A stretch of 64,000 bases of DNA. Origin: Pipra filicauda. Lineage: Eukaryota > Chordata > Aves > Passeriformes > Pipridae. A program made the translations under genes and the position numbers. Shown here in pieces: positions 1-9,990 of the stretch. The stretch is taken from positions 372,001 to 436,000 of the forward strand of contig NW_024104616.1 in assembly GCF_003945595.2 (NCBI RefSeq), given 5' to 3'. Positions within the stretch are counted from its first letter, which is position 1; each line of letters opens with the position of its first letter. The notes under the pieces are model-generated. The model searched no databases. It was given only the letters and a program-made list of their open reading frames with translations, and had not been told where the DNA came from.

Positions 1-1140
1 AAGTGTTTAAATATTTAATTTATTAAATAATTTAGCTTATGGATAACATAGCAAAGAATATGTACCATCCTTTTAGGTCAGTATTTGGCCAGAAGCTCCT
101 GTTGCTTTCTGCATTATTACCTTTTTGTTGGTAAGTACTTCAGATAGAAATCAAGTCTTTTAATTGTTTCATAGATGGTTCAAGAGGGTCAATAACTTCT
201 TTTTGTAGACTGGGAAACATCTATTTCTTCTCTTAGATGTCACTAACTTTCACTCATCCTTCTTGTATCACAGGTATCATACTTCACTTATGACCTCTCT
301 AATGTCAGCCTTAAAAGAGGTACCATCACTATCCCTCAGATTAATATTCCAGTATTGGTGTGTATATACTCAAAAAATAATTTTATCTTTTCCTCTACTG
401 CACTGTGACTTATCCAGGGTCTTGTGAGTAATCTGTGTCAGGAACAGGAAACCAGCTCCATTTCCTTAATGGCAGTTAAGCAATTTACTTACTACAGAAT
501 CACTGGAAAATAAATTACAGTGTAATCCGAAGCCTGGAGAAGCTTTCTAGTGACTCTCAGGGGCTTTAAAGCCAGGAGTTACTTCATTTTGGCATTACAT
601 CTGTGTAGTTGAGGTCAGACCAAGCATTGCTTTTCGACTAGAGAAACTGCCTCAAGGCACAGTGGTTGTTTATCAGCTCTTTCTTTGCTTGTGTACACTA
701 ACCCCACTAGCATATTAGTTGTCTTCTTTTTTGTATTATAACACTAACACAAAGCTTTGGGAATTTATTACAAAAAGTTTAGTGTGCTCTCTTACACGCA
801 GATGGGAGAAATGAGAAGTTTTGCAAAACCCCAGATAAAGAATATGTCAATACCATTATCTTTAATAGGGACCTAATTTATCAGTCTTTAACATCGAAAA
901 GGTATTTATTTTACCTTCATTTTTTGCTTTCCTACAGATATCTTTAGTGGCAAGAAAATTTAGAAATAAAGTAATGGAACACTGTTTTGTTACACAATGG
1001 TGCTAGCTTGTTGTTTTCATTTTCTCTTAAAAACTTCTCCCAAATTCTGCTTTCCCAAAGGAAGGGTAGGTATATTTATGTAGCTCTAGCACTGTGGTCT
1101 TCATTGTTAGTGCCTGTTTATTCCTCCAGTATTGCTCTGC

Positions 1141-1180
1141 AAATAAATACATAAATAAATAAACAATCAATCAAACAAAA
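1141..1180. repeat. A/T-rich simple repeat, (AAAT)n-like
   Basis: About 40 bases dominated by AAAT and CAAT/CAAA units. It grades into ordinary AT-rich sequence on the right. It is an imperfect low-complexity tract with no further sign of function. Confidence 0.8.
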
Positions 1181-2340
1181 ATTTTATGTATTTGTTTTTA
1201 TAATAAATAAATTCATTTTTTTAGAATTAGGAAAAAAAAGTTAAGTGCTTTTGAAGACCTCCAGAGTGAGATCCATTCCATGTAAGATGAATTTTTAGAT
1301 TTCTTTATGTCAGTAACTAAGTGCTTAATTTTGGTGAATTGGAGGTTCATTTTGGATATCTTCGAAAGCACTTTCTTCCCTTTATTGCTGTCTCATTTCC
1401 GTGAGGAAGACTGATCCAACAGGTAGATGCTTAACCATTAGACACAATCAAATCCCCAAATCCCAAATAAAACAAAGGCAAAATTCTTTGCATGTGGGAT
1501 AGCTCCTTTATTTTTGTATCTCTATTTTTTTGACCATCTGCACTAAAATCTCCTTGGCATGTAAAAGATCTCTTTAACTGTTTATGTTTATGCAAAATTT
1601 CATTTCTCTCAGGCTAGAAGACCAGATAAGGTACCAAGGAATCAAGTAGTGCTGGAGGGTATAAGATCAAACCTTTCTCATGTGCATCGGAGAGAGAGAG
1701 CAGCATACAGCTGCCAGAAAGAACGGAAGGAAATGTTTGATGGTATAATTTTTAATAATAGCAGGACAGCAATATTTTCCAGGGATACATTACCTGAGGG
1801 TAACCATCTCTGGACAGTGCAATATATTCCTTTACTCTGTACTGTGTGTTTCTCTGGGTAGATAGCCACATATTGTTCTTCTACTTTCTGTTCTTAGCCT
1901 TAAAAGACTTTATTTTATTGTGCTTAAGCAATAATTAAAAAAAAAAAGGTTACTGATATGCTTAGGACTGGCAATGAAGATGAGCACTTTTCTTGGAAAA
2001 GTACAGCAGCTGAAGGAATCTAATCTCAGGAACTAGGGTGTGTGATTTGGGGAGCTTTACAAAAACAGCAAGGATCTGAATATGCTGCAGGTGTTTCAAA
2101 TCATAAACTGTGTGATAACACCACTTTCCAGCTCTTTCAGAGCCTTTTAATAATGGCTCAAAGTAAAGCAGTGCTCTGTGCTCACAATTAAAATTGGTTC
2201 TAAGAGAGAGATTAAAATGTCTAACCAGCACCTATTCTTTGTGACAAAGGGAAAAGAAGAGGTCTCATAAAGAGAGATGAAGGGCTTCTTACCTAGTTGA
2301 TGTAAGGACAACAATTTTGCAACCATTACTTCCCCTGACC

Positions 2341-2353
2341 GGGGTGGGGGGGG
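2341..2353 (+). other. Short G-rich run (G4-T-G8)
   Basis: Thirteen bases on the plus strand that are all G except for one T. A run like this can contribute to a G-quadruplex. Only two uninterrupted blocks are present, however, so formation would require splitting the longer one. Weak structural candidate only. Confidence 0.5.
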
Positions 2354-3743
2354 TACTCTTGGACGGCAGGAGGCCCCATTAACTCGCTATGTAAGTCCCA
2401 CTGCATTGTTACAGTGCACTCTTCTCGCACATGCAGTGAAGGCAGCCTCTGTAAATCTTTTCATCCACCAGTAGTCATTCTGATAAACCCTAATCCTGCA
2501 CTGTGACCACTAGAGTATCAGAAATCAATAGCAGAGACATCAAGAGTCCATAGCCCAGGAGTTAAAAATTTACATACAGACACACAATTCAGCAGGTAAC
2601 GGAAGAATAAGGTACCAGTGTAATTAAAGAAAGGAGACTGTTACTGATGGAAGACATCTTTAGTAACTTAATTAAGTCTAAGTTAGCTTAAGTTCTTATA
2701 AATTCTTAGTGGGACCTACAAGGAGAGACTTCCCTAGGTTCAGTACAAAAGAAGCCATTTTAGTCCATTATTTTAGCACTAAGGTAATCCTTATGTTGCT
2801 AAGACAAGTGCATATGCCTGTTATTTACTGTTGAGCTGGCTTAAGTATTTCTGGAAAACACTAGCTCATCTCTTGCATCCTTCCTGCTGTTCTGTTTCCT
2901 GCAAGAAGTGTTTACTCTAAAGAGTAAGCTGTTGAGGTCCCCATGTTTTACTATGCAGGTGGTTATATTAAGCTTTTTGCCCCTAAAGGTAGCTAGGGTT
3001 TAAAAATCTTCTTCACTTAATGTATCTAAAACTTAGAAGTTGAAGGTCTAAAAGATTGATTTACCCTTTTTAAAAGAAGACTTTATTATGATATATGGGC
3101 CAATTTGTTCTTTTCATATCTATTAATTCCAAATCTTTACAGACACAGACAGAATTCAAGATATTGATTACATCAAGTTACATTTTAAAAAAATACTTTA
3201 AAAAAAATACTCAGCATGCCAAAACACTTCTTATTAAAATAAAAGCTGAAACGTTAAAATATAATCCCAAGCCCTGTGTATGATCTGATAGAGAATAGGG
3301 CTTCTTTTGGGCTCTTTGTACCACCAATTTGTGTTAAATATATAATAAGAAAAGGGAAACTCTTCATCATTATGTTCTACTTGAGAGGTATTATTGCCTT
3401 CACTTGAAATGCCTTGTCCTGTGGCTTCTTGGTAAGCCTGCAATGGGTTGGTTTCAAACTCATGCCAGAAGTGTTTATGTTATTGCATACAAGAAGTCTG
3501 TTCAGGATCTAGCTTCAGCTTGCAAACTTTACATTTTATCATTTGCATTAAGTTTGATGAGTAATTATTTGACTTGAAATGACAACAAGTTTTCATTTGA
3601 CCATGGACATTGGGCCTGTGTGCTGGTACCTGACAATTTTAATCTTATGAGATCACTATTTCTTTCTTATACTGTATTTTATGAACTATAAAACCCCCAC
3701 TTGTTTAAATAAAACAGAAGAGTTTACATTTGGTGTATTATAA

Positions 3744-3822
3744 TTCTTTCTTTCTTTTTTTCCTTTCTTTCTTCTCTCTTTCTCTCTTTCTCCCTCTGTC
3801 TCTCTTTCTCTCTCTTTCTTTC
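3744..3822. repeat. Polypyrimidine microsatellite, (TTTC)n/(CT)n
   Basis: About 80 bases of almost pure pyrimidine on the plus strand. It starts as TTTC-type units and passes into CT and CTTT units, with one G interruption. This is a typical compound microsatellite that is likely to vary in length between individuals. Confidence 0.9.
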
Positions 3823-5540
3823 ATGTTTTTTCTGCTTGTAGCTCTCAAGATAGCATAATTATCTAGATCTGGGTTTTGAGATTTTGATATTAAGAAGTGT
3901 CTTTTGTTTCCTGGGGAAGGTCCAGCTGTGTTCAGAAAGGTTTGCTTTTACTGTAGCAGGTCTCCCTAGTATTCTCCCTTCCATGTGATTCAGTGAGATT
4001 ATCATGAGTTTAAACAGGACATACATGAGCATCTAGCAGTCTGGCATACTCCCAAATCCACTTGTTTCCATTGTTCACATCCTTTAGACAAACCCCAGAT
4101 TGACTGTGGACAGGCACATGGACCATCTAGACTTGCCTGCTGACCTATTCACTTCCTAATGCCATATGCCATATCAGTAGCATATGAGATGCCCCCACTT
4201 GCAAGAGCTCGTGTGCTCTGGGTTGTGCTGTCAACGATGGAAGCTATTCTGAAAATGCTATCCTGAAGCTGACCTTTGTACTCTATCAAGCAAAATGTGC
4301 TAGACATAAATTTTCCAAAACCTCTGTCTTAAAATGCAAGATATAGCTTTGGATTGCATCTTTATTTCCAAGGTTTGTAGCATAAATAGAAAAGAACCGA
4401 GGGGGAAAAAAAAAGATGTAATAAGTTGCAAGAAACTTTATATTCAGCAAAATGTGACTGGGCATAATAAGGGATATCTTCTGGGAAATAAATACAGAAG
4501 ATTGCTTGGAAAATCTTTGAACTATATCAGGGAAAATGCTTTTGACGCAAGAAGTAAAGAAAGCAAGTACAGGAGAGGTTCTTTTATATTCGTTGACAAT
4601 AGTGTGGAAGCTGAAAGGTCCATTTAAGAGTGGCCATCAGAAAAAAGATTCATGGTCATTCAGGATAAGAAGGAAGAACAGCAGCTGAGGGATAGAAGGT
4701 AGACTTCAATAAATTCACAGACTGGGTAAGCCAGATCTCATGTGAAGGAAAATGCTGTTATAGAGTTAGCACCTTACAAATAGTACACACAATAATATCC
4801 ATCCACAGGTATGTACTACCCTGCTGTGAAGAAAAGTGAAAAAATGCAGTAAGAGATCAGCTTGATTAAAGCATGAACTGTGCATGAACCATAAGCACAA
4901 GAAAGAATCAAGCTGGAAGCAGAAACTAGGTCAGACTACTGAGGAAGAGTGATAAATATAACATGAACATGTAGGAACAAAATTTTAAAAAGTCAAAGCT
5001 CAAAACAAGATGCCTCTGCCAAGAGATATCAATCAATTTAGAAGTGCAGTTGTAACACAGGGAAGGTGAAGGAAAGGGTAAATTGGTCAACTGTTCAGCC
5101 GAGAGGAAAAGCTGTTGCTGGATGATACTCAGAAGGTCAAATTTTGTAATGACTTTTTGCCTTGGTCATTACAAGGATGATCAACTGCAAATTGAGAAGT
5201 ACTATAGTTCATACCAGTGATAAAAGTAAAGACGTCAACTTTGAATGAGAAAGGAACAATTTAGAGAGTAGAGTTTATCAAGTCAGCGAGGGATTATGAG
5301 TTTCCTAATGAAGAATTTAAAGAACCTCGTGATGAAACATTGGATACTACTGTTGCACTTAGGAGCATGTGATGGGCATGAAACTTAAAAAGTTCATGAA
5401 GGGAAAGCCAGTGTCTCTCTTTAAATAAGGAGAACAGAAGACCAAAGTATTATTCAGCCCCTGGTTTAATTTCTGCTCTCACAAAATGCTTCAACAATGA
5501 CTGAAATTGTTAGCACTGGAAAACAACAAGGATATGAGCA
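3823..5540. other. Non-coding sequence, purine-skewed in its second half
   Basis: No gene is recognised. From about 4.34 kb the plus strand becomes rich in A and G, and this bias continues into the CR1-like relics at 5.54-6.28 kb. The segment may therefore hold a badly decayed upstream part of the same element. I could not align it by eye to any CR1 domain, so this is only a suggestion. The longest open frame, 97 codons from 4334, shows nothing recognisable. Confidence 0.4.
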
Positions 5541-5730
5541 GCAGCCAATACAAAATTATCAAATCCATGTAATTTCCTCCTACAGCAGGACAACAGGATT
5601 TGAGAACATAAATGTGATTTATCTTGACTTTAATAGGGCTTTCTGTCCTATGTGACAGATTGAAAAAATATGATCTATGGGGATTTGGCTAGATTGTCTT
5701 CAAAAGTCTCTTCCAGCCCAACTCCACAAA
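5541..5730 (+). mobile_element. Old CR1-like LINE relic, reverse-transcriptase fragment
   Basis: A degraded piece of a CR1/L3-type non-LTR retrotransposon in sense orientation. Around 5611-5646 one frame reads NVIYLDFNRAF, which fits the conserved region around reverse-transcriptase motif A (LDFSKAF-like, with the catalytic Asp) of CR1-type ORF2. A stop codon follows within a few codons. At about 5690-5720 the sequence resembles the sense CR1 3' end (a GATTGTCTTCAAAAGTCTCT-like stretch), so much of the element between motif A and the 3' end seems to be missing. It is too mutated to code. The family call rests on visual pattern matching. Confidence 0.55.
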
Positions 5731-5799
5731 TGAAAAAAGACAAAAGTAATTGTTATATATTCAGGGAATATAGTATGTAAATCATAAAATACTGCTTTC

Positions 5800-6280
5800 C
5801 CTCTTCTTGTTATCATCAAGGTAATAGAATAGTATTCAAGTTTGGGTCATTGCATTTAAATAGTTCAGAGGAAAGGATTAAGAGTGATCACAAATATACA
5901 AAATATGACTTGCACTGAAAGATTGAAAAATTTATTTAATCATTAAGACATGAGGGGTATGACGACAGTCAGATATGTGAGAGTGTTTCAAAAAAATGGT
6001 AATTTGTCCCTTATTTTCATGGTGAATGGGACAAAGAATAATGAAATTATAGGAGGGAAGACTGCAGTTAATAACTGCAAAAACTTGTTTATGTATAAGG
6101 AGAGGAAAGTGTTGGTGGAATGCCGGTAAGTTTATATGCCTAAAACTGGAGGCATTGCAGGATAATTTAGACCAATGTGTGTCAAGAAAATTTAATTATA
6201 ATTGATGTTAAGTCTAAGGCCATGCATGGCAGAATGACTAGCTGTAGTCTCTTCTAGCTCTGTGATTTTTAGAATTAGAA
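5800..6280 (+). mobile_element. Second old CR1-like LINE relic, 3' end
   Basis: This sense-oriented relic follows the order of a CR1 ORF2 C-terminal region and 3' UTR. It has a stretch like the 'ERLKKL...R' segment (GAAAGATTGAAAAA near 5920). It continues through a weakly recognisable 'GTAATG...' segment to a terminal GTCTCTTCTAGCTCTGTGAT around 6248-6267, which matches the usual sense CR1 tail. Many substitutions and stops show that it is ancient. It lies directly behind the relic at 5541-5730, which already carries a 3'-end-like tail. This suggests two separate copies, or one rearranged copy. Confidence 0.5.
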
Positions 6281-7706
6281 GTCAGTTCATGTAGGTTTGA
6301 TGCTTCTGTTACGAGATCCCAGATGTCAGTCTGTCTTTAAGGGTTACAATGAGAAAATACTTGAAACAAAAAGGAGAAATGATTAAGCCCCAAACATGTT
6401 ATTAGAGAGTTAACAAAACATAAAGCAGGAAGACATGTACTATTTTGTCTAGAATAAATCCAGTGTAAAAGAGGTATAAGTTCTTTTGGCACGTGTGTGT
6501 GCGAAAATGAATATGAAAATATATAAAAACTTGTGATATTTAGTAATTTATCTTATTTAAGAAAAGAATGGTATTATAGTTATATCTAGAAAGGCCACAA
6601 ACCTGTATCAAAGAGCTCTTAAAAAAAAAAGTTTATATGTGCTTCCTCAAATGAAGTGTACCTTATACTTGCACTATAACATTATGTTCTATTGATATAA
6701 TTTGAATAAAGGTTTAAAATTAAGACTGCATAACGCATTAGGTAATATTCATTTCAAAATATTGTAATCTACAGCAATTCAGTGTTTTCTAAAGGCTTTG
6801 TTCTGCAAAACTAGTTTATAAATAATTTTCAGTTCAGATGATTTAGCAGTATTGAAATAAAGAGCCTTCACAGAGAAGAATATCCAACCTTCTTGAAACT
6901 TACTAAGTGATTTCTAGAGGAGCTTTGGGTTGTGAATACCTCTACGATAGTATCAGAAGTGCTCATGAGAGAAGAAAAGAAACAAAGCCCCAACATAGAT
7001 GAGAATGCAGCTCTAGATAAGTAAAGTTCTTAACAATATAATATAACAATGAATTGATCAAATTAAGCAAGGGGGAAAAAAAGCAAAGAAATAGAGAGTG
7101 AAGTTTTTATCTTAACTGCCATAATTTGTGTAGAACCTCTAAAAATGCTCTATTGCTAACATAAATTCTTTATACGGCCATGATTAGAAAGCTGATGTTT
7201 ATGCTTGCACATATGTCTAGATTTTGAATATATTAAGCTGTTCACATTGTAGTTGGCTTGACATAGAACTACAGGCACTGTGAAGTTGATACACCCTCAT
7301 GACTGAAGTAATTTTTATAGTATTTTGAAGTTGATGCATGTTCCATCCCTTCCAAAACACTCAGATGAGAAAGAAGTTTGAGCGTTAGAGAAGGCAGCTT
7401 ATTTTTCCTTCACTAGTTGTAGGCCAGTGATGTCTGAAATGCAGGCAAACAAATTGCACAAAATCAAATTAAAAGCAAAGATGCCATAGAAATTCAACTG
7501 GTTACAGGTATTTATGTTTTGGTAAAACCTGGCTTTTGATCTAATTTTCTTTTGCATGCTTTAGAACAATCAGTGGAATTTTTGTTAATTTGTATTAAAT
7601 AATAATTCATTAGTTTGGCTTGTGAAGTTCCTGGTGTATTTAAAGCTTCATACTGAAGGATTACAGAATGAGTCAAGAGCAAGAGCAGCAAATAATGCAG
7701 ACTTTG
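6281..7706. other. AT-rich non-coding sequence
   Basis: No gene, RNA or repeat family is recognised. The sequence is AT-rich, with only scattered short runs of A. It ends at the probable target-site duplication of the LTR that starts at 7712. Confidence 0.6.
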
Positions 7707-7987
7707 GACATTGTATTGATTATGACTGGGATAGGGTTAATTTTCTCCATTGTAGCTGGTATGGGTTAATATTTTGGATTTGTAATGAAAACAGTGTGGA
7801 TAACACAGAGATGTTTTTGTTGTTGCTGAGCAGTGCTTACACAGGGTTAAGTCCTTTTCTGCCTCTCACCCCACCCCACCAGCCATTAGGCAGGGGCTGC
7901 ACAAGAATCTGGGAGGGGATACAGTCGGGACAGCTGACCCCAAATGTCCAAAGGGATATCCCACACCATATGGTGTCACGTTCAGCA

Positions 7988-7993
7988 TATAAA
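7988..7993 (+). promoter_or_regulatory. TATA box of the solo LTR
   Basis: TATAAA within the context CAGCATATAAAGC, about 276 bases into the LTR and upstream of the poly(A) signal, as expected for a U3 promoter. Whether it is active cannot be judged from sequence. Confidence 0.6.
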
Positions 7994-8174
7994 GCTGGGG
8001 GAAGAAGAGGGAAGGTGGGGATGATGGGAGTGATGGCATTTGTTTCCCCAAGTAACCATTATGCGTGAAAGAGCCCGGCTTTCCTGGAGATGGCTGAACC
8101 TGTGCCCGCCCATGGGAAGTGGTGAATGAATTCCCTGTTTTGCTTTGCTTGCATGCACAGCTTTTGCTTTGCCT

Positions 8175-8180
8175 ATTAAA
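8175..8180 (+). terminator. Poly(A) signal of the solo LTR (ATTAAA)
   Basis: ATTAAA sits in the context CCTATTAAACTGTC, about 180 bases downstream of the TATA box. This is the normal place for the R-region polyadenylation signal. In the related minus-strand copy at 57422-57953 the equivalent hexamer has decayed. Confidence 0.6.
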
Positions 8181-8313
8181 CTGTCTTTATCTCAACCCAG
8201 AAGTTTTCTGACTTTTACTTTTCCGGTTCTCCCTCCCAGTCTTGCTGGTGAGGGGGTGAACAAGTGGCTGTGTGGAGCTGAGTTGCCAGCTGAGGTCAAA
8301 CCACAACAGACCT

Positions 8314-9220
8314 CTAGTCCTGGTTCTCTTCTCACATCTTCTTTAGAATATAATATTCCAGTTGACTGCAATGGAGTTATTTTTTGTGTGTACTGGAGTT
8401 AAAAAAGAAAAAACGTGGTAGACACATGAATACAGAAATAGAAAATAGGGAAATGGAGATTTCACCTGTCTAGTGCAGGGCTACCTCCATCCTGACAAAT
8501 GTAATTGCTCGAGACAGCAATTCTGAGTCTGCAGGTCAAATGGGATGCAGTTATGTCTATACTGCACTTCAGTAAATGAACCACATCCATGCTGTAAAAC
8601 TCTCAGGCCTGGGGCCCATTGGATGCCCTTGCACATTTCATTATTATTGTGTGTGTGTGTGTTTTCTGGTTTAATGGGCCTGTGATAGTCTTAGGAGAGT
8701 ATTGCAGCCTGTGAGATTGCAGTGATTAAAAGTAATAAAATTTGTCTAGAAGAGGAAAAAGAGGGATATATCTCATCTTACTATCTCTGCTGGCACTCAG
8801 AGAGGATCATGATGGCTGATTGGATGTCTCTGTCTAGGCTCTCCCAAACCTATTCTGCTTCTCTAAAATGGAGATTCCCATGACAGTCTCCAATGCCAGC
8901 TGAATCAGGCAGTTACGTCTGGAGGGGCATGCAGTGCTTCTGTACCTTTATCCTTTTGTAGGGACATAAAAGGGAAAGCAGGAACAGTCCTAAAGCTCTG
9001 TGGGAACATTCTGTGTATTTTGATATTTTCCATGAAACAACATGTTAAGGAAAAGCCTTTTCTTCAGGCTTGAGATGTCACTTGTAAAATAGCCTTCATG
9101 GAAGGAGTTTTGCTTAGTTTAGGGCAAAAAGCTGGAGCATGTTTTGCATTCAGTGGACTGAAAAGGCTCTTTTGTATGTTGTCTGTCTTTCACTCAGTCC
9201 TTCTCTCTGGACCTGCCAAG
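8314..9220. other. Non-coding sequence downstream of the LTR
   Basis: No retroviral internal sequence follows the LTR, which supports the solo-LTR call. The only clear element is a short GT repeat at 8649-8662. No gene is seen. Confidence 0.6.
8649..8662. repeat. (GT)7 microsatellite
   Basis: Seven uninterrupted GT units following a short ATT-rich run. A short dinucleotide repeat, common in vertebrate DNA. Confidence 0.9.
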
Positions 9221-9990
9221 GCTGTCCAATTTGGCAGTGAATGATCCAGGTCCCTTGATAAGGAAATCCTTGGGATTCTTTCGTGGCTTCCAGTTTAAGT
9301 GCCAATACCAGACATGGAGACTAAGAGGTCCCTCATCCGTAGGAGAGCTGTGGGATCCTATTTTCTGTCACAGCTTCTCTATGCTTTGTATGGGAATCTT
9401 GCAAGGACCTTGGCTTTCACTGGGATAAAGCATGTGGCCCTGGTGGCATGTCTCCCAGGTCATTGCATCCAAAAAAAGCCAAAGCGTCACAACTGAAGGC
9501 CATGGAGGACAACCAGGCTGCCTTGCACTTCCCCTCCTCTGCTGTGCCAGTGTAGAGGACACTACAGTAGAGTGGATGGAAAGTAAGTATCTATGGAGGT
9601 TCCCACTTCAGTGGGGACACTTGGATCCAGGCTACTTTTGAGGAGACCATAGTGTGCCCTTTCTCAAAGTTTTGGGGCAGTTAGCTGAGGCTGGGGGTCA
9701 GGGAGCACCTTTTATCATCTGCCAGACGGAGGTGCAGTGGGTAAAGCTAACACCTCTACATCCCGTGGATTTTCTCGTCCCTTGTTAATACAAGTTAGCA
9801 GGTGCCAGTGCAGTGGGTTAATCAGATGTGTCCAGTACAAAAAAATCAGCCTCAGGTACAGTTACAGAAAGAGGGATTCTAAGCCCACACTGAGTGACCA
9901 GGAGCATCCATGGTGGTGTGTTGCATGGCTGGGGCATTCACTAGGATACCCTAAAAATAGGGGCACTTCAAGCAGGGCAATTGGGTAAGA
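9221..9990. other. Unassigned block, higher GC than its flanks
   Basis: This 770-bp segment is visibly less AT-rich than the sequence on either side. It contains several overlapping plus-strand open frames of 65-83 codons, none with a recognisable domain. The texture is that of an old inserted element or retrocopy. I found no LTR ends, poly(A) tail or target duplication, and it does not resemble the CR1 copies in this window. I cannot name it. Confidence 0.3.

Larger units (their letters stand above)
1..3743. other. AT-rich non-coding sequence
   Basis: No gene is recognisable here. The longest open frames are under 100 codons, lie on both strands, and show no domain or membrane pattern I can name. 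The stretch is visibly AT-rich, with an A/T-rich simple repeat near 1.14 kb and a short G-rich run near 2.34 kb. It could be intron or intergenic sequence, and nothing in it decides between the two. Confidence 0.6.
7712..8308 (+). mobile_element. Solo LTR of an avian endogenous retrovirus (family A, plus strand)
   Basis: A 597-bp long terminal repeat with no internal retroviral sequence on either side, so it is a solo LTR left by recombination between two LTRs. It begins with TG (TGTATTGATTATGACTGGGA) and ends in CA (AAACCACAACA). The flanking five bases, GACAT at 7707-7711 and GACCT at 8309-8313, look like a target-site duplication with one mismatch. A 5-bp duplication fits ERVL- or ERVK-like integration. 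It contains a TATA box and a poly(A) signal in the expected order. The same family occurs at 57422-57953 and, as a fragment, at 51790-51954. The 148-codon open frame overlapping its left half is chance. Confidence 0.85.

Noticed and set aside
7622..8068. 148-codon plus-strand open frame
   Set aside because: It runs across the left flank and U3 part of the solo LTR at 7712-8308. The frame has no domain, and the promoter sequence explains the composition.
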